Of a stretch of DNA of 64,000 nt, positions 17,547-26,538 are shown piece by piece. The stretch is taken from the NCBI RefSeq assembly GCF_009604385.1, contig NZ_WEGJ01000013.1:97566-161565 (forward strand). Direction: 5' to 3'. A program made the position numbers and the translations under genes. Within the stretch, counting starts at the first letter, position 1, and each line of letters begins with the position of its first letter. The notes below the pieces were generated by a model. It ran no database searches. It was not told where the DNA came from and saw only the letters and a program-made list of their open reading frames with translations. This DNA comes from Streptomyces smaragdinus (GTDB lineage: Bacteria; Actinomycetota; Actinomycetes; Streptomycetales; Streptomycetaceae).

Positions 17547-19607
17547 CTAGAAGCGGCCGCCGCCGCCCATCCGGCCCGTCGTACCGGCGCCGCCGAACGA
17601 GCCGGGGTTGAAGCCGCCGCCGAAGCCGCCGCCGAATCCCCCGCCCCGGCGGCCGCCGCCGCCGAGCATGCCGCCGAGGATCAGGCCGCCGAGCATGCCG
17701 GTGTTGAGCCCGCCGCCCATGGGCACGGGGCCGCCGAAGCCGCCGTAGCCGGAGACGTCGTCCTCCGCGAGGCGGCGGGCCTCCTCGCCCAGCTGGTCGG
17801 CGCGCTGGGCGTGCTGCAGCGCGGTGGCCGGGTCCGTGGCGCCGAGGGATTCGGCCTGGTCCAGATGGCGTTCGGCCTCGTGCAGGCGGGTACGGGCCCG
17901 GGTGCCGATGCCGCCGCGGTGGGTGGTGATGAAGTCCCGCGCCGCGTCGACCTCGCTGCGGGCGGTGAGCAGCGCCTGGTCCAGCAGCGCGGACGCCCGG
18001 CGTTCGCCGTCCTCCCGCTCCCGGGCGCCTGTGAGCGCCTCCTCCAGGCCGGCGTCCGCCTCCTCGACGCGGCGCAGCACCGACAGTGGGTCGTAGCGGC
18101 CGGCGGCCACCTCGCGGCCGACCTCCGCCAGCACCGACTCCGCCCGGCCGATCCGGCCCCGCAGGTCGGCGGTGGACTCGTCCTGGCGCGTACCGGTGAC
18201 CATGCCGCGGGCGTCGGCCAGATCGGCCTGGGTGTCGCGGATGGCGGCGGCCGTCTTCGCCGCGGCCTCCCGCAGTTCGCCCTCCCGCCGCAGCACTGCG
18301 CCGGCCAGGGTCTCCGCCTGGTCGACGGCGCCCTCGGCGGCGCGGACATGGACGGCGGCGGTGTTGCCGTCGCCCGCGTCCAGGGCGGTACGGGCCTCGC
18401 CCAGGTGCTGCGTCGCGAACTGGAGACGGTCCCGGGCCTCGGCCGGGTGGCCGGCGATCGCGGTGACCGCGGACTCGGCGTACTCCCCGGTCATCGCGGT
18501 GAGGGCGGTCTCGGCCGCGGTGATCCGCTCGGGCAGTCGCGCCGCCGCGGCCTCCGCGTTCGCCAGGACCTCCGGGGCCTTGGTGACCATCTGGCGCAGC
18601 TGGTCGAACGAGGCGGACTCCGCGTCCAGGCGCTTGTTGGCCTCCGTACAGCGGTGGACGATCTCCTCGAGCATCGCGCGGCGGGTCGCGTCGTCCTCGG
18701 GGTAGGCGTCGTCGAGCTGCTGGCGCAGCCGGAACGCCCGGGTGAGCTCCTCCTTCGCCGAGGTGACGGCCTGGTCGAAGGGGGCGGCGGTCGCCTCGCC
18801 GAACTGGGCGGCGGCGAAGCCGAGTTCCTCCTGGCTGGTGCGGATGGCGTCGTCGGTCTCGACGAGCAGCTGTTTCGCCCGGTCGTCGAGCTCGGGCAGC
18901 GGGGTGACCGGCGGGGCGCCGCCGTCCCCGCCCCAGCCTGCCGGCTCGCCGCCGCCGGTGTCCTTGCGCTTCCTGCGCCGCGACGAGAAGAGGTAGAGCG
19001 CCGCGGCCCCCGCGCCGCCCACCGCCACCACGGGGATGATCACGTCGGAGGCGGTGAACTGCTCGGCGCCCCCGTCGCCGCCCGGGTTCGCCGGGCCCGG
19101 GGTGATCGCCGGGGCGGGGACCGGATCGCCGGCCAGGACCGCGCCGAGGCCGTCCGCCCCGCCGATCGCGGCGCCCGCCCAGTCGTTCTGCCGCAGGGCC
19201 GGCTCGATGGCGGTGGCGTTCACCTCGCGGATCTGGTCCTCGGTGAAGCCGGAGTCGGTGGCGGCGGACACCGCGTACTGGCGGTCGCGGGTGGCGACGG
19301 CGAGCAGCACGTCGTTCTGGCCCAGGCCGTTCTTCGTGGCGGTGGCGTCCGCCCAGTCCTGGGCGCCGCGGCCGGCGAAGTTACGGACGTACGCGACGAA
19401 CAGCTGGACGCCGTGCTCCGTGTCGAGCCGGCGCAGGGCGTCCTCGACGTCGGGCTTACGGCTGCCGAGCGCGCCGACCTGGTCGGTGATCTGACCGGGG
19501 CCGTCCAGCGTGACGGGGTCGACGGCGGGAGCCCCACCCGCGGCGGGCGCGGTGAGCAGCAGCAGCGCCGCCGCGCCCAGACCCGCGGCCAGTCGGCGTA
19601 TGTGCAT
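17547..19607 (-). CDS. TPM-domain membrane protein with long coiled coil and Gly-rich tail
   Basis: 686-aa envelope protein. A signal peptide (about 1-27) is followed by an extracytoplasmic TPM domain (about 35-150; YVRNFAGRGAQDWADATATKNGLGQNDVLLAVATRD), a membrane helix (about 190-210, VIIPVVAVGGAGAAALYLF) and the stop-transfer SSRRRKRK. A large cytoplasmic coiled coil (about 240-630) and a glycine-rich tail rich in GGGFGGG and GRMGGGGRF come next. TPM proteins include the Psb27-H/YgcG group. Co-location with pspA suggests that it works at the membrane with PspA. The biochemical function is unknown. Confidence 0.88.
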   Translation of the reverse strand: MHIRRLAAGLGAAALLLLTAPAAGGAPAVDPVTLDGPGQITDQVGALGSRKPDVEDALRRLDTEHGVQLFVAYVRNFAGRGAQDWADATATKNGLGQNDVLLAVATRDRQYAVSAATDSGFTEDQIREVNATAIEPALRQNDWAGAAIGGADGLGAVLAGDPVPAPAITPGPANPGGDGGAEQFTASDVIIPVVAVGGAGAAALYLFSSRRRKRKDTGGGEPAGWGGDGGAPPVTPLPELDDRAKQLLVETDDAIRTSQEELGFAAAQFGEATAAPFDQAVTSAKEELTRAFRLRQQLDDAYPEDDATRRAMLEEIVHRCTEANKRLDAESASFDQLRQMVTKAPEVLANAEAAAARLPERITAAETALTAMTGEYAESAVTAIAGHPAEARDRLQFATQHLGEARTALDAGDGNTAAVHVRAAEGAVDQAETLAGAVLRREGELREAAAKTAAAIRDTQADLADARGMVTGTRQDESTADLRGRIGRAESVLAEVGREVAAGRYDPLSVLRRVEEADAGLEEALTGAREREDGERRASALLDQALLTARSEVDAARDFITTHRGGIGTRARTRLHEAERHLDQAESLGATDPATALQHAQRADQLGEEARRLAEDDVSGYGGFGGPVPMGGGLNTGMLGGLILGGMLGGGGRRGGGFGGGFGGGFNPGSFGGAGTTGRMGGGGRF

Positions 19608-19705
19608 GGGTGCGCGCCCGCCTCTCTCCGCCCGGAGCCGCTTCGGGGCGGCTTCGTCACGTTTGCGAGCTTATGGGCGGGAGAGGCCGGACGCACCCGG
19701 GGCGA

Positions 19706-20560
19706 TCAGCTTCCGGGCATCGCCGACAGGACGTCGCGCAGGGGCGCCGGCATCCGGCCGGTGAGGTCGGTGTAGTCCGCCGACACGGCCTCCCACCTGC
19801 GTTCCCGTACGGAGGCGAACATCGAGGAGAAGGCGTACAGCCACCAGTGCTCCTCGCCCGCCCGGGCCGTCTCCACGGTGTACTCCACCGGGTCGATGTC
19901 CTCGTACCGGACCTTGGTCCCCCAGACCTCCCCCGTCACCGCGGCGATCTCCGCGACCCCGAGGGCGGCGGGGCCGGTGATGTCGTGGTGGCGCCCGGTC
20001 GGCGCGCCCAGCGCGAGGGCGGCGAGCGCGTGGCCCACGTCCGTACGGGAGACGAGGGCGATGCGTCCGTCGCCCGCGGGCAGGCGCAGGGTGCCCGTCG
20101 TACGGGCCCTGGTGAGCCAGTGGGCGAAGAACTCCGTGTAGATCGACGCCCGGGCGAAGGAGTGCGCGAGGCCGGAGCGGCGGATCAGCTCCTCGGTGTG
20201 GCCGTTGGCCTGGGCGTAGCAGAACGGCGAGGCGCTGTCGGCGTCGATGCTGCTCAGGGCCGCGATGTGGGTGACGCCGGCGGCCGCCGCGGCGCCGACG
20301 AGGTTCGCGTGGTGCGTCATGACGTGGGAGGTCTCGCCGTCGCTGGAGACCAGGACCAGGGTGTCCACGCCGGTCAGCGCCGCGCGCAGGGCGCCGGCGT
20401 CGCCGTAGTCCGCCCGCCGGACACCGACGCCGGCGGGGAGCAGCCCGCCGGGCGGGGTGCGGCGGGTGAGGGCGACGGTCTCCACCCCGGCGCGGGCGGC
20501 CGTCTCGTGGACGACGGCCGAGCCCAGCCGTCCGGTGGCGCCGGTGACGGCGATACGCAT
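19706..20560 (-). CDS. NmrA-like NAD(P)-binding reductase (QOR2-like)
   Basis: 284-aa atypical short-chain dehydrogenase. The N-terminus MRIAVTGATGRLGSAVV carries the GxxGxxG dinucleotide motif (7-13), and the fold continues through LVLVSSDG and HIAALSSIDAD. There is no YxxxK catalytic pair, as in NmrA/QOR2 proteins, which act as NAD(P)H:quinone reductases or redox sensors. The real start is the ATG at 20560; the frame stays open further upstream only because it shadows the dacB gene. It follows dacB by 65 bp and may be co-transcribed. Confidence 0.87.
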   Translation of the reverse strand: MRIAVTGATGRLGSAVVHETAARAGVETVALTRRTPPGGLLPAGVGVRRADYGDAGALRAALTGVDTLVLVSSDGETSHVMTHHANLVGAAAAAGVTHIAALSSIDADSASPFCYAQANGHTEELIRRSGLAHSFARASIYTEFFAHWLTRARTTGTLRLPAGDGRIALVSRTDVGHALAALALGAPTGRHHDITGPAALGVAEIAAVTGEVWGTKVRYEDIDPVEYTVETARAGEEHWWLYAFSSMFASVRERRWEAVSADYTDLTGRMPAPLRDVLSAMPGS

Positions 20561-20625
20561 GGGTCCCCCCAGGGAGTCCGGGGCGGTGCGGGGGCCGGCA
20601 CGCCGGTCCCCGCACCGCTCGTCGG

Positions 20626-22221
20626 TCAGCACATACGCGGCTTCTGCCACGAGCACTCGAGGTCCGCCGCCGGCGCGGTGCTCCGCGTCGCGGACGGGCC
20701 CGTGGTCAGTGTCGCAGGGGCCGATTCCGCGGAGTACGAGGCCAGGGCCACGCCCACCTTGTCCTCGATGTCCTTCACCGACGAGGCCATGTAGTTGTTC
20801 AGCTGGACGGTGAAGACCAGTTCCCGGCCGTCCGCGTCCGTCACGTACCCGGACAGCGACGAAGCGCCGGTCAGCGAGCCGGTCTTGCCGCGGACGTTGC
20901 CCGCCGCCTTGGTGCCGCACATCCGCGAGCGCAGCGTGCCTCCCGTGAACCGGTCCGGCACACAGGCGATCGGCAGCGCGTCGTACCACTCCTGGAACCA
21001 GGGCTCGGCGCGGACCTTTGTCAGCAGCTTCACGAAGGCCTCGCCGGAGATGTTGTTCATCCGCGACAGGCCCGAGCCGTCCACCTGGCGCAGCTGGGCG
21101 GTGTTCACGCCCAGCGAGGAGAGGTACGCCGAGATCCGGGACAGGCCCGCGCTCCAGGTGCCGGCGCCCGACTTCTCGTACCCGATGGTCTTGACCAGCA
21201 TCTCGGCGTGCATGTTGTTCGAGAGCTTCAGGAACGGGATGAGGAGCTGTCCGAGCGTCATCGAGTCGTGCGTGGCCACCGGCTCGGCGTCCGCCGGGGC
21301 GGCGACGCCGAGCCGGGTGCCGCCCAGGACCCGTACGCCGTGCGCCTCCAGCGCGTCGCGGAAGACGGCGGCGGCATAGCCCGTGGGCTCCCAGACGGCG
21401 ATCCACTCCTTGGTGGCCGAGGCGCCGACCGGGATGTCGCCGTCGATCACCACGGTGTTGTTCCCGTGCTCGCGCGAGATGCCGAGCGTGTCGCGCTGCC
21501 CGGCGGCCACCGTCGTCCCGCGGACGTCGATCTTCACGTACGAGTTGGGCGGGGTGACCTTGACGACCGGCTTGTCGCCGGCCTTCGCCCCGGGGAACGC
21601 CTCGACGATGACCGTGCCCGAGTCGTAGTCCGTGTCCGGGGCCAGGGTGAGGGCGGAGATCTGCGCCGAGTAGTACGAGTACTCGTCGTCGGCGGCCCAC
21701 GAGTTGCCCAGGCGGTTGCTGTCGAAACGCGTGTCGTCGGCGACCACGCCTCCGGTGACCTGGGTGATGCCCGCGGCCGCGACCTGGGCGGCGAGGGCGT
21801 CGTAGTCCGCGGCGAGCATCGTCGGATCGCCGGTGCCGCGCAGATACAGATCGCCCCGCAGGGCGGTGCCGTTGCGGTCGCCCGCGGCCAGGACGTCCGT
21901 GGACCAGCGGTAGTCCGCGCCGAGGAGCTCCACGGCGGCGGTGGAGGTGGGCAGTTTGGTGTTCGAGGCGGGCATCAGCCGGGTGTTCGGGCTGTGCTCG
22001 AAGATCCGCTCTCCGGTGTTCGCGTCGGCGACGATCACGTCGGCGACGGCGCCGTCGAGCCGGGGGTCGGCGAGGATGTTGGTGAGCTGCTGGCGCAGCG
22101 CGTCGTCGTCCGGGGCGGACGACGCGGGGGTGCTCACCGTGAGACCGAGGGCGAGGGCGGCGGTCAGGGGCCAGATCCAGGCCCGGACCTGCGGGACGAA
22201 ACGTCGCGGGGATCTGCTCAT
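20626..22221 (-). CDS. dacB: D-alanyl-D-alanine carboxypeptidase/endopeptidase, DacB (PBP4) family
   Basis: 531-aa exported class C penicillin-binding protein that trims or cuts peptidoglycan stem peptides. The signal segment is at 10-36. The active-site motifs are SNTK (86-89), SNN (about 333) and KTG in GKTGSLTG (about 445). The large insert between the first two motifs is typical of the family. The ATG at 22221 gives a standard signal peptide; a TTG at 22242 would add seven residues. The last 40 residues are Thr/Ala/Ser-rich and end in a Cys pair (ECSWQKPRMC). Confidence 0.93.
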   Translation of the reverse strand: MSRSPRRFVPQVRAWIWPLTAALALGLTVSTPASSAPDDDALRQQLTNILADPRLDGAVADVIVADANTGERIFEHSPNTRLMPASNTKLPTSTAAVELLGADYRWSTDVLAAGDRNGTALRGDLYLRGTGDPTMLAADYDALAAQVAAAGITQVTGGVVADDTRFDSNRLGNSWAADDEYSYYSAQISALTLAPDTDYDSGTVIVEAFPGAKAGDKPVVKVTPPNSYVKIDVRGTTVAAGQRDTLGISREHGNNTVVIDGDIPVGASATKEWIAVWEPTGYAAAVFRDALEAHGVRVLGGTRLGVAAPADAEPVATHDSMTLGQLLIPFLKLSNNMHAEMLVKTIGYEKSGAGTWSAGLSRISAYLSSLGVNTAQLRQVDGSGLSRMNNISGEAFVKLLTKVRAEPWFQEWYDALPIACVPDRFTGGTLRSRMCGTKAAGNVRGKTGSLTGASSLSGYVTDADGRELVFTVQLNNYMASSVKDIEDKVGVALASYSAESAPATLTTGPSATRSTAPAADLECSWQKPRMC

Positions 22222-22273
22222 GACCCGAGCATTCCGGATCAACTCCCGTGACGACAGGCTCTGTCGCCGCGCG

Positions 22274-22825
22274 TCATTGGTCGAACCGCTGGCAGAGGGC
22301 CGGGCCCGGCTCCGGCAGGACGACCCCGCACCGCACGCACAGCGGCGGTGCCCCGTCCGTGCCCTCCCGCCCGCCGCACACCCGGCACGACGTGACCCCG
22401 GCGGGCGGCTCCGGGGCGTGCAGGATGCGTTCGATCACCACCGGGAGGGGGTCGGTGGGATGGAACACGGGGTCCGGGCAGTACGCGATGTTCCCCCAGC
22501 CCCGCTGCCATTCGCGCCACAGCTCGCCCTGGCCGACCTGGCGCCGCCCCTGCGCCTTCGCGCTGCGGCGGCGGCCCGCGAAGTCCCGTACACCCGCGAG
22601 CCACAACTCCCGGGCGTCGCTCAGTTCCTTGACCGCGGCTCCGAGCGACGCCGGGTCGCGGGCCGGGTCCTTGGGGATCCGGGCGCTGAGTCCCAGGTGG
22701 TGGTAGGTCGCCCGGAAGCCGTACGGGGCGAAGACGGCCAGGCAGCACCGCAGGTTCGTGTGCCTGACCCGTGGGGGGATCGTCTCGTTCTCGACCTTGC
22801 GCCTATGGGTATGGAAGTCGCTCAT
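22274..22825 (-). CDS. Conserved-type hypothetical protein with C-terminal zinc ribbon
   Basis: 183-aa protein with no family that I can name. The N-terminal two thirds are mixed alpha/beta with many Arg/Trp residues (GELWREWQRGWGNIAYCPDP). The C-terminus has CRVCGG (about 145-150) and CVRCG (about 162-166), a plausible zinc ribbon. The ORF has normal Streptomyces third-position GC and a plausible ATG start. It diverges from the NmrA-aceE unit. Confidence 0.6.
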   Translation of the reverse strand: MSDFHTHRRKVENETIPPRVRHTNLRCCLAVFAPYGFRATYHHLGLSARIPKDPARDPASLGAAVKELSDARELWLAGVRDFAGRRRSAKAQGRRQVGQGELWREWQRGWGNIAYCPDPVFHPTDPLPVVIERILHAPEPPAGVTSCRVCGGREGTDGAPPLCVRCGVVLPEPGPALCQRFDQ

Positions 22826-22895
22826 GTGGTCGAAGGTATGCGCAGCGAGATGAACGGCGCACCGTGCGTAACCGACTCGTCACACAAATGTTCAA

Positions 22896-22907
22896 TGGTC
22901 CAGACCT
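22896..22907. promoter_or_regulatory. dre-like box TGGTCCAGACCT
   Basis: This 12-mer equals the direct-repeat element described in Streptomyces chitinase promoters and resembles DasR sites. It is 25 bp before the sigma-type -35 of the NmrA-aceE unit and 71 bp before the divergent zinc-ribbon gene, so either could be the target. A single occurrence in a GC-rich genome may be chance. Confidence 0.35.
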
Positions 22908-22931
22908 ATTGACAGCCTGGGGTCGCCCCCA

Positions 22932-22958
22932 TGTCACAGCGGTGACCCGTCGCCGGTC
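22932..22958 (+). promoter_or_regulatory. ECF41-type promoter before the NmrA-like gene and aceE
   Basis: TGTCACA (22932-22938), 15 bp, then CGGTC (22954-22958), followed by CTAG. It lies 67 bp upstream of the ATG at 23025. It is one of six sites with identical architecture in this window and resembles the published ECF41 consensus (TGTCACA plus a CGTC-type -10). Confidence 0.8.
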
Positions 22959-23024
22959 CTAGGGAATGCGGGCGTCAAACGCCAACCGGACGTGGACGCC
23001 GCTTCCTGGAGGAAAGGGACCCTG

Positions 23025-23765
23025 ATGAGAGTTGCCGTCGCGGGAGCCACCGGACTCGTCGGCTCCGCCACCGTCACCCGCCTGCGCGAACACGACGTCG
23101 AGGTCGTCCCCCTCTCCCGCCGCACCGGCACCGATCTGCTCACCGGCGAGGGCCTGGACGAGGCGCTGCGCGGCGTGCACGTCGTCGTCGACGCCACGGA
23201 CTCCGCCCTGCGCACGGGGGAGGCGGCGTCGTACTTCTTCCGCCGCGCCACCGCCAATCTGCTGGCGTCCGGCGCCGCGGCGGGCGTCGCCCACCACGTC
23301 GTCGCGTCGATGGTCGGCGCCGGGCCCAAGTGCCCCGGGTACTTCGGGGCGAAGGGGCTGCAGGAGGAGCAGGTGCGGCGGTCGGTGATCCCGCACTCGA
23401 TCGTGCGCGCGGCGCCGTCCTTCGAGGCCATCGAGGCGATGGTGCTGGCGGACACGGACTGGGACATCCTGTGCGTCCCGCCCGCGCTCACCCGCCCGCT
23501 GGCCACGGACGACGTGGCGACGGCGCTGGCCCATGTCGCCGTCGGGCTGCCGCTGTTCGGGGCGCTGGACGTGGCCGGGCCCGAGGGGTACCGGCTCGAC
23601 GACTTCGTGGGCAAGCTCCTCGCCGCCCGGGGGGACGCGCGCGAGGTCGTCGCCGACGAGCGGACCGGGATGTACGACACCGTGCTGGAGGAGTACGCGC
23701 TGCTCCCCGACGCCCGGGCCCGGCTGGGCCGTACGACGTTCGACCAGTGGCTCGCGCGGGTCTGA
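23025..23765 (+). CDS. NmrA-like NAD(P)-binding oxidoreductase (COE-type ECF41 target)
   Basis: 246-aa atypical SDR. MRVAVAGATGLVGSATV carries the GxxGxxG motif (7-13). Later features are the HHVVASMVGAGPKCPGYFGAKGLQEEQV stretch, with Tyr and Lys in the NmrA arrangement, and IVRAAPSFE. It is closely similar in design to the protein encoded at 29882. ECF41 sigma factors characteristically drive such oxidoreductase/epimerase genes. GGAGGAAAGG precedes the ATG; I rejected an upstream start because it would run through the ribosome-binding site. aceE begins 24 bp downstream, so the two are almost certainly one operon. Confidence 0.9.
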   Translation: MRVAVAGATGLVGSATVTRLREHDVEVVPLSRRTGTDLLTGEGLDEALRGVHVVVDATDSALRTGEAASYFFRRATANLLASGAAAGVAHHVVASMVGAGPKCPGYFGAKGLQEEQVRRSVIPHSIVRAAPSFEAIEAMVLADTDWDILCVPPALTRPLATDDVATALAHVAVGLPLFGALDVAGPEGYRLDDFVGKLLAARGDAREVVADERTGMYDTVLEEYALLPDARARLGRTTFDQWLARV

Positions 23766-23789
23766 GACACCCCGGGCAGAGAGGCAGCA

Positions 23790-26474
23790 ATGAACGCACC
23801 GAACCGGCCGGCCATCCCCCTCGCGGCCAGCGAACTCGACCAGGTCCCCGACCGCGACGCCGAGGAGACCCGCGAATGGCAGGCCTCCCTCGACGCCGTC
23901 ATCCGCAACGCCGGCCCCGACCGCGCCGTGTACCTGCTGCGGCGGCTGCACGAGTACGCGGCCCGCAGCGGCGCCACCGCCCCCGGCCTGCTGACCACCG
24001 ACCCCCTCAACACCGTCGCCGCCTCCGCGCAGCCCCCGTACCCCGGTGACCTCGCCATGGAGAAGCGGATCACCGCCCTCAACCGGTGGAACGCCGCCGC
24101 CATGGTCACCCGCGGCTCCCGGCTGGGACTCGGCGGGCACATCGCCACGTACGCCTCGGCGGCCTGGCTGTACGAGGTGGGCTTCGAGCACTTCTTCCGC
24201 GGCAAGGACCGCGACGGCTCCGGCGACCAGCTCTACGTCCAGGGCCACGCCTCGCCCGGCATCTACGCCCGCGCGTTCCTCGAGGGCCGGCTGACCCAGG
24301 AGCAGCTCGACAGCTTCCGCCGCGAGACCGGCGGCCACGGACTGCCCTCGTACCCACACCCGCGGCGGCTGCCCTGGCTCTGGGAGTTCCCCACCGTCTC
24401 CATGGGCCTGGGCCCGCTGGCCGCCGTCTACCAGGCGCGCTTCAACCGCTATCTGCTGAACCGGGGCATCAAGGACACCTCCCGCTCCCACGTCTGGGCG
24501 TTCCTCGGCGACGGCGAGATCGACGAGCCCGAGTCGACGGCCGCCCTCGAACTCGCCGCCCGCGACGGCCTGGACAACCTCACCTTCGTCGTCAACTGCA
24601 ACCTCCAGCGGCTCGACGGCCCGGTCCGCGCCAACACCGCGATCGTGCAGGAGCTGGAGGCCCGCTTCCGCGGCGCCGGCTGGCGCGTCGTCAAGACCCT
24701 CTGGGGCGAGGCCTGGGACCCGCTGCTGGCGCGGGACACCGACCGGTCCCTCGTCCGGCGGCTCGCGGAGATCCCCGACGCCCAGTTCCAGACGTACGGG
24801 GCGCGCGACGCCGCGTACGTACGGGAGCACTTCTTCACCGGCGACACCCTGGCGGCGCTGGGCGCCGGGCTGGACGACCGGCGGATCACCGAGCTGTTCG
24901 CGACCTCGCGCGGCGGGCACGAGCCGCTGAAGGTCCACGCCGCCTACCGGGCGGCCCTCGACACGGGGGAGGGGCCGTCCGTCGTCCTGGCGCAGACGGT
25001 GAAGGGCTACACGCTCGGGTCGGCGTTCGAATCCCGTAACGCCAACCACCAGATGAAGAAGCTCACCATGGACCAGTTCCGCACCATGCGCGACCTGCTG
25101 GAGCTGCCGATCCCCGACAGCGCGCTGGCCGGCGACCTGGTGCCGTACTGGCATCCCGGCGAGGACTCGCCCGAGGTCCGCTATCTGCGCGAGCGGCGCG
25201 CCGCCCTGGAGGGCTTCGTGCCCGTGCGCCGGGTGGTGGACCGGCCGCTGAAGCAGCCGCCGGCGAAGGCGTTCGCGGCGCCGGAGAAGGGCTTCGGCAA
25301 GCAGGAGGTCGCCACCACCATGGCGCTCGTGCGCCTGGTCAAGGACCTGATGCAGGACCCGGAGACGGGCGCGCGCTGGGTACCGATCGTGCCCGACGAG
25401 GCGCGGACGTTCGGGATGGAGTCGCTGTTCCCCAAGGCCGGGATCTACTCGCCGCTGGGGCAGAACTACGACCCCGTGGACGCCGACCAGCTGCTGCACT
25501 ACCGGGAGGCCACCGACGGCCAGCTGATCGACGAGGGCATCACCGAGGCCGGTTCGCTGGCCGAGTTCACGGCGGCGGCCACCGCGTACGCCACCCACGG
25601 CGAGCCGATGATCCCCTTCTACATCTTCTACGCCATGTTCGGCTTCCAGCGCACCGGCGACCAGTTCTGGGCGCTGGGCGACCAGATGGGCCGCGGCTTC
25701 GTCGTCGGCGCGACGGCCGGCCGCACCACCATGACCGGCGAGGGCCTGCAGCACGCCGACGGCCACTCCCTGCTGCTGGCGTCCACCAACCCGGCCGCCG
25801 TCAGCTACGACCCGGCTTTCGCGTACGAGATCGCGGTGATCGTCCGCGAGGGGCTGCGCCGGATGTACGGCGACCGGCCGGAGGACGTCTTCTACTACCT
25901 CACCGTCTACAACGAGCCCAAGCGCCAGCCGGCGATGCCGGCCGGCCCCTCGGTGGAGGAAGGCATCGTCCGCGGCATCTACCGCTTCCGCCAGGCCGAG
26001 CCCCGCGGCGTCGGCCCGCGCATCCAGCTGCTGGCCTCCGGGACCGCCATCCACTGGGCGCTCGAGGCCCAGGAGCTGCTCGCCGGCCAGTGGGGGGTGC
26101 TCGCCGACGTCTGGTCGGTGACGAGCTGGACCGAGCTGCGGCGCGACGCGCTCGAGGCCGACCGGGCGCGGCTGCGCGGCGAGGAACGGACGCCGTACGT
26201 GACGGCCGCGCTGGCGGACGCGACGGGGCCGGTGCTCGCCGTGAGCGACTGGATGCGGCAGGTGCCCGACCAGATCAGCCAGTGGGTCGGACACGACTAC
26301 TCGTCCCTGGGCACCGACGGCTTCGGCCTGTCGGACACCCGCGAGGCCGTCCGGCGCTACTTCCGGGTCGACCCCGAGTCGATCACCCTGGCCGCCCTGG
26401 ACCAGCTGGCCCGGGCGGGCGTCGTCGACGCGGACACCGTCGCCGAGGCCCGGGAGCGTTACCGGATGGGGTGA
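23790..26474 (+). CDS. aceE: Pyruvate dehydrogenase E1 component, homodimeric type
   Basis: 894-aa thiamine diphosphate enzyme that decarboxylates pyruvate and hands the acetyl group to an E2 lipoyl domain. The TPP motif GDGEIDEPES...NCNLQRLDG lies at about 240-270. SLLLAST, FYYLTVYNE and the C-terminal FGLSDTREAVRRYF are family landmarks. Length is normal for AceE. Neither E2 nor E3 is nearby, so it must use subunits encoded elsewhere. Its placement behind an NmrA-like gene and an ECF41-type promoter, with the sigma gene directly downstream, suggests that this is a conditional paralogue rather than the main E1. Whether another aceE exists lies outside the window. Confidence 0.95.
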   Translation: MNAPNRPAIPLAASELDQVPDRDAEETREWQASLDAVIRNAGPDRAVYLLRRLHEYAARSGATAPGLLTTDPLNTVAASAQPPYPGDLAMEKRITALNRWNAAAMVTRGSRLGLGGHIATYASAAWLYEVGFEHFFRGKDRDGSGDQLYVQGHASPGIYARAFLEGRLTQEQLDSFRRETGGHGLPSYPHPRRLPWLWEFPTVSMGLGPLAAVYQARFNRYLLNRGIKDTSRSHVWAFLGDGEIDEPESTAALELAARDGLDNLTFVVNCNLQRLDGPVRANTAIVQELEARFRGAGWRVVKTLWGEAWDPLLARDTDRSLVRRLAEIPDAQFQTYGARDAAYVREHFFTGDTLAALGAGLDDRRITELFATSRGGHEPLKVHAAYRAALDTGEGPSVVLAQTVKGYTLGSAFESRNANHQMKKLTMDQFRTMRDLLELPIPDSALAGDLVPYWHPGEDSPEVRYLRERRAALEGFVPVRRVVDRPLKQPPAKAFAAPEKGFGKQEVATTMALVRLVKDLMQDPETGARWVPIVPDEARTFGMESLFPKAGIYSPLGQNYDPVDADQLLHYREATDGQLIDEGITEAGSLAEFTAAATAYATHGEPMIPFYIFYAMFGFQRTGDQFWALGDQMGRGFVVGATAGRTTMTGEGLQHADGHSLLLASTNPAAVSYDPAFAYEIAVIVREGLRRMYGDRPEDVFYYLTVYNEPKRQPAMPAGPSVEEGIVRGIYRFRQAEPRGVGPRIQLLASGTAIHWALEAQELLAGQWGVLADVWSVTSWTELRRDALEADRARLRGEERTPYVTAALADATGPVLAVSDWMRQVPDQISQWVGHDYSSLGTDGFGLSDTREAVRRYFRVDPESITLAALDQLARAGVVDADTVAEARERYRMG

Positions 26475-26538
26475 CGGCGGGCCGGGCGAGCCGGGGCAAA
26501 GGGCGCGCGTAGCATCGGTCTCCCAGGTAAGGAGACTG

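Noticed and set aside
19706..21700. Longer frame for the NmrA-like gene at 19706
   Set aside because: The upstream part overlaps dacB in another frame; family similarity starts at the ATG at 20560 (MRIAVTGATG).
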